This document shows positions 8,551-10,351 of a DNA stretch of 10,351 nt, piece by piece. The first letter of the stretch is position 1, and every line of letters begins with the position of its first letter. Both the position numbers and the translations under genes were made by a program. The notes under the pieces are model-generated. The model was not told where the DNA came from and searched no databases. It was given only the letters and a program-made list of their open reading frames with translations. Origin of the DNA: Hepatocystis sp. ex Piliocolobus tephrosceles (Eukaryota; Apicomplexa; Aconoidasida; Haemosporida; Plasmodiidae); assembly GCA_902459845.2 (NCBI GenBank), contig CABPSV020000694.1, forward strand, positions 1 to 10,351, given 5' to 3'.

Positions 8551-8612
8551 ATATACATATATATAAAATATATAATATATATATAATATATATGTATATA
8601 TGTATATGTACA
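8551..8612. repeat. Interrupted TA/TATG microsatellite
   Basis: Alternating TA with AA and GT interruptions runs from about 8551 to 8610, with several imperfect inverted repeats. It lies in the probable leader or promoter region of the RAP gene. Minus-strand frames through it give Tyr/Ile-rich strings and are not genes. Confidence 0.8.
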
Positions 8613-8706
8613 CGCACAAACGGAAATAAACCAAGTAGTAACATACCATCACACCCGCTGAAAACACAACTATTAACTATTAGGCCCAGTGAAGCATAAG
8701 TTAACA

Positions 8707-8708
<2 letters not shown>

Positions 8709-8757
<49 letters not shown>
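8709..8757. repeat. A49 homopolymer upstream of the RAP gene
   Basis: A pure run of 49 adenines directly abuts the 18-bp minisatellite. If transcribed, it puts a long internal poly(A) stretch in the 5' leader of the RAP mRNA. Confidence 0.95.
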
Positions 8758-8759
<2 letters not shown>

Positions 8760-8865
8760 TCCAAAAAACAAGAAAGGTCCAAAAAACAAGAAAGGTCCAA
8801 AAAACAAGAAAGGTCCAAAAAACAAGAAAGGTCCAAAAAACAAGAAAGATCCAAAAAACAAGAAA
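8758..8865. repeat. 18-bp minisatellite (6 units) in the RAP leader
   Basis: Five exact copies of GGTCCAAAAAACAAGAAA (starting at 8758, 8776, 8794, 8812 and 8830) and a sixth beginning GATCC (8848-8865) are followed by a diverged AGTC remnant and A15, ending at the RAP ATG. The unit has no stop codon in any plus frame. The RAP frame is open upstream to a TAA at 8708 but contains no ATG, so the annotated start is the first one available in that frame. Confidence 0.95.
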
Positions 8866-8884
8866 AGTCAAAAAAAAAAAAAAA

Positions 8885-10210
8885 ATGGTGCTACTAAGAC
8901 CAAGAGAAAGAGTTATAATAAATGCGATAAGGAGAGAAAGCAGAATAAAATATAAAGCAAAACGTATGCATAAACGTTTTCGATCATGGGCACAACAAAG
9001 AGTTCGAGAGTATTGGCTTCCTATAAATGTTTGTTTAACTGCAGATGTAAATATAATGGATGGTCAATACCTATCGGCTTGTGTTCAAAAAGCAGCTACA
9101 TTACGAAAACATGACTATAAATTATGGAAAGGATATACTGATAGAATTATACAAATAAGTGATACATTAACACCTCAACAAATAGGTTATATTTTTTATG
9201 GTATAGGTAAAAGTAGATTCTTAAATATTAATTTTTATGATCGTTTTTTAAATTATGTAAAAGAAAATATGAATAATTTTTATAGCCATCCATTAATGTG
9301 TATAGCTTGGTCATCATACAGATTATTAATAAGAGATGAAGATTTTTTTTCAGAATATTGTAAAATTATTATAAACAAATTTAATGATATAAGAGTCAAA
9401 GATTTAATAAAAATAAATAATTCACTAGCAAAATTAGGAATAAATAATAAAAGTTATATAACTTTTATGAATAAATATATTATTAATAAATTAGAAACTA
9501 TATTTGCTCAAGATTTCCGTAATGTAATTAACGATGTTACTTTAATTAATTTATATAGTGATAATGTAAAATTATATATTTTAACAAGGTTTAGTAATAT
9601 TTTTATATGCGCAAGACCACAACATTATAAAAATGCATATAAGTCTGCCGTTGCAGTTAGAGTATTATTTCCTAATGTATGGAATAGTCTATCAAACAAA
9701 GTAAAGAGTTTTTATGTTCGATTAAGTATGAGAAGAATACCTGATACCACTAGAAAACCATCAGAATTACACTGGGAAGTTTCTGATTGTTTAGCCAGAA
9801 TAGGTGTTGGTCATAGAAACTGTTTTTCTTGGGGTTGTTATTACATAGATATAGGAGAATTAAATGAAAAAAAAAATTGCTGGTTTGTCGATGGTCCTTC
9901 TTCTTTTTATACATGTAGTAATATATATACAGAAACTGTAAAATTACAGCATCGAATATTGTATGACTTAGGTTGGAATATAAGAAGAGTAGTATGGATT
10001 GATTGGTTAAACACAGGTTATAATATTAACCATAAAATTGAATATTTAAAAAAATTAAGACAACAAAACCCTTTGGAGAAAAACCTAATCCATTTACCAG
10101 TTATACCCAAAGAAGAAATAATAAATAAATTAAAACAGTTAAAATTATATAAAATAAACAAACAAATTGAAAAGGACAAAGTTCAGCAAAAAATGGAACT
10201 GTCAATATAG
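8885..10210 (+). CDS. RAP-domain helical-repeat protein, predicted organellar RNA-binding
   Basis: This 441-aa protein has the architecture of apicomplexan RAP (RNA-binding domain abundant in Apicomplexans) proteins. Many relatives act in mitochondria or the apicoplast on rRNA fragments and transcripts. The N-terminus (1-45) is strongly Arg/Lys-rich and could carry an organelle targeting signal. Residues about 92-235 form tandem helical repeats of roughly 35 residues (first repeat starts TLTPQQIGYIFYGIGKSRF), resembling heptatricopeptide repeats. The C-terminal part starts with ELHWEVSDCLARIGVGH near 293 and YYIDIGE. The RAP domain itself covers about 331-394: FVDGPSSFY from 334, then an Arg/His helix (KLQHRILYDLGW) ending at W364, and VVWIDWLNT with W371 and W374. 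RAP folds are related to PD-(D/E)XK nucleases, but activity cannot be inferred. The last 50 residues are a Lys/Leu-rich helix. The ORF is intronless, and the ATG follows an A15 run. The RNA target and organelle are unknown. Confidence 0.9.
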   Translation: MVLLRPRERVIINAIRRESRIKYKAKRMHKRFRSWAQQRVREYWLPINVCLTADVNIMDGQYLSACVQKAATLRKHDYKLWKGYTDRIIQISDTLTPQQIGYIFYGIGKSRFLNINFYDRFLNYVKENMNNFYSHPLMCIAWSSYRLLIRDEDFFSEYCKIIINKFNDIRVKDLIKINNSLAKLGINNKSYITFMNKYIINKLETIFAQDFRNVINDVTLINLYSDNVKLYILTRFSNIFICARPQHYKNAYKSAVAVRVLFPNVWNSLSNKVKSFYVRLSMRRIPDTTRKPSELHWEVSDCLARIGVGHRNCFSWGCYYIDIGELNEKKNCWFVDGPSSFYTCSNIYTETVKLQHRILYDLGWNIRRVVWIDWLNTGYNINHKIEYLKKLRQQNPLEKNLIHLPVIPKEEIINKLKQLKLYKINKQIEKDKVQQKMELSI

Positions 10211-10351
10211 TTGTTAACCCAATATTCCCGAATGCAAAAAAATTGTCAAAATTAAAAATTAAAAAATGAAATTATGTTGACACATATATTTATATATTTT
10301 TTGCTCCATTAGTTTACTATTCGCCTTTTTTTTTTTTTTTTTTTTTTTTTT
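10211..10351. other. 3' flank of the RAP gene ending in T26
   Basis: AT-rich DNA after the TAG stop, with no gene visible. It presumably contains part of the 3' UTR; no canonical AATAAA is seen. The window ends inside a pure T run beginning at 10326. Confidence 0.7.

Larger units (their letters stand above)
5721..8884. promoter_or_regulatory. Divergent intergenic region (ORC3 / RAP gene)
   Basis: ORC3 is read leftward from 5720 and the RAP gene rightward from 8885, so this 3.16-kb region must contain both promoters and both 5' UTRs. I see no convincing gene. It holds many pure A or T tracts of 17-49 bases (for example 5905-5922, 6014-6030, 7763-7781), TA microsatellites and several palindromes listed separately. 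TAGCTA at 7366-7371, TGCATG near 7486 and CACGTG near 8405 resemble short motifs bound by ApiAP2-type or other factors, but 6-mers like these arise by chance in 3 kb. No start site or TATA element can be fixed. The parts nearest the RAP gene (8270-8300, 8390-8440, 8610-8706) are less AT-extreme and may be transcribed leader. Confidence 0.6.
8689..8955 (+). other. Upstream overlapping ORF, polylysine and GPKNKK repeats
   Basis: An ATG at 8689 opens an 88-codon frame reading MKHKLTI, a run of 17 lysines from the A49 tract, five GPKNKK hexapeptides, one DPKNKK and a Lys-rich tail that stops at 8955. It overlaps the first 71 bases of the RAP gene in another frame. Two readings are possible. It may be a real uORF that would reduce initiation at 8885. 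Or an indel in the A15 run at 8871-8885 (real or sequencing error) has split a longer RAP protein with a basic repeat N-terminus. The exact in-frame hexapeptide repeat follows automatically from an 18-bp DNA repeat, so it is not evidence of selection on protein. Confidence 0.35.

Noticed and set aside
8440..8861. Minus-strand ORFs with LDLSCF or FLFFGP repeats and Tyr/Ile strings
   Set aside because: They are reverse-strand readings of the 18-bp minisatellite and TA repeats, overlapping the probable RAP leader.
5721..8884. Possible centromere-like AT-rich region
   Set aside because: It is long and AT-rich, but it contains less AT-extreme patches and mixed microsatellites rather than a compact repeat array, and divergent promoters explain its size.

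Overview
The window looks like nuclear DNA of a malaria parasite (Plasmodium). It is extremely AT-rich, it carries very long pure A or T tracts (up to 73 bases) and TA microsatellites between genes, and it has a long gene whose conserved blocks are split by Lys/Asp/Asn-rich low-complexity inserts. The Asn/Ser tracts fit a P. falciparum-like (Laverania) species, but I cannot fix the species from sequence alone. Both ends of the window lie inside homopolymers, so it may be a complete draft contig whose assembly stopped there.

Layout. Positions 1-752 are the downstream flank of the first gene: a 73-base A tract, plain AT-rich sequence, then a 9-bp minisatellite (8 copies) held between T27 and T25. 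Positions 753-5720 on the minus strand are one uninterrupted 1655-codon gene that I identify as subunit 3 of the origin recognition complex (ORC3), more than twice the length of animal ORC3 because of inserts. Positions 5721-8884 are a 3.16-kb region between two divergently transcribed genes, so it must hold both promoters and 5' UTRs. It is full of A/T homopolymers and TA repeats, a run of helically phased A-tracts (6694-6795), a C-biased hexamer island (8105-8140), a perfect 46-bp palindrome (8321-8366) and a perfect 20-bp palindrome (8508-8527). Just before the second gene are A49 and an 18-bp minisatellite, which together encode a Lys-rich upstream ORF overlapping the gene's start. Positions 8885-10210 on the plus strand encode a 441-aa RAP-domain helical-repeat protein, the class of predicted organellar (mostly mitochondrial) RNA-binding proteins expanded in apicomplexans. 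Positions 10211-10351 are its 3' flank, ending in T26.

The two genes are not an operon and have no obvious shared pathway: one serves nuclear DNA replication licensing, the other organellar RNA metabolism. They share only the divergent intergenic region. I see no tRNA, rRNA, mobile element or CRISPR array. The best candidates for something not yet described are the ORC3 assignment itself (ORC3 is a hard-to-detect, divergent subunit), the overlapping polylysine-repeat uORF at the RAP gene, and the structured DNA elements in the divergent intergenic region.
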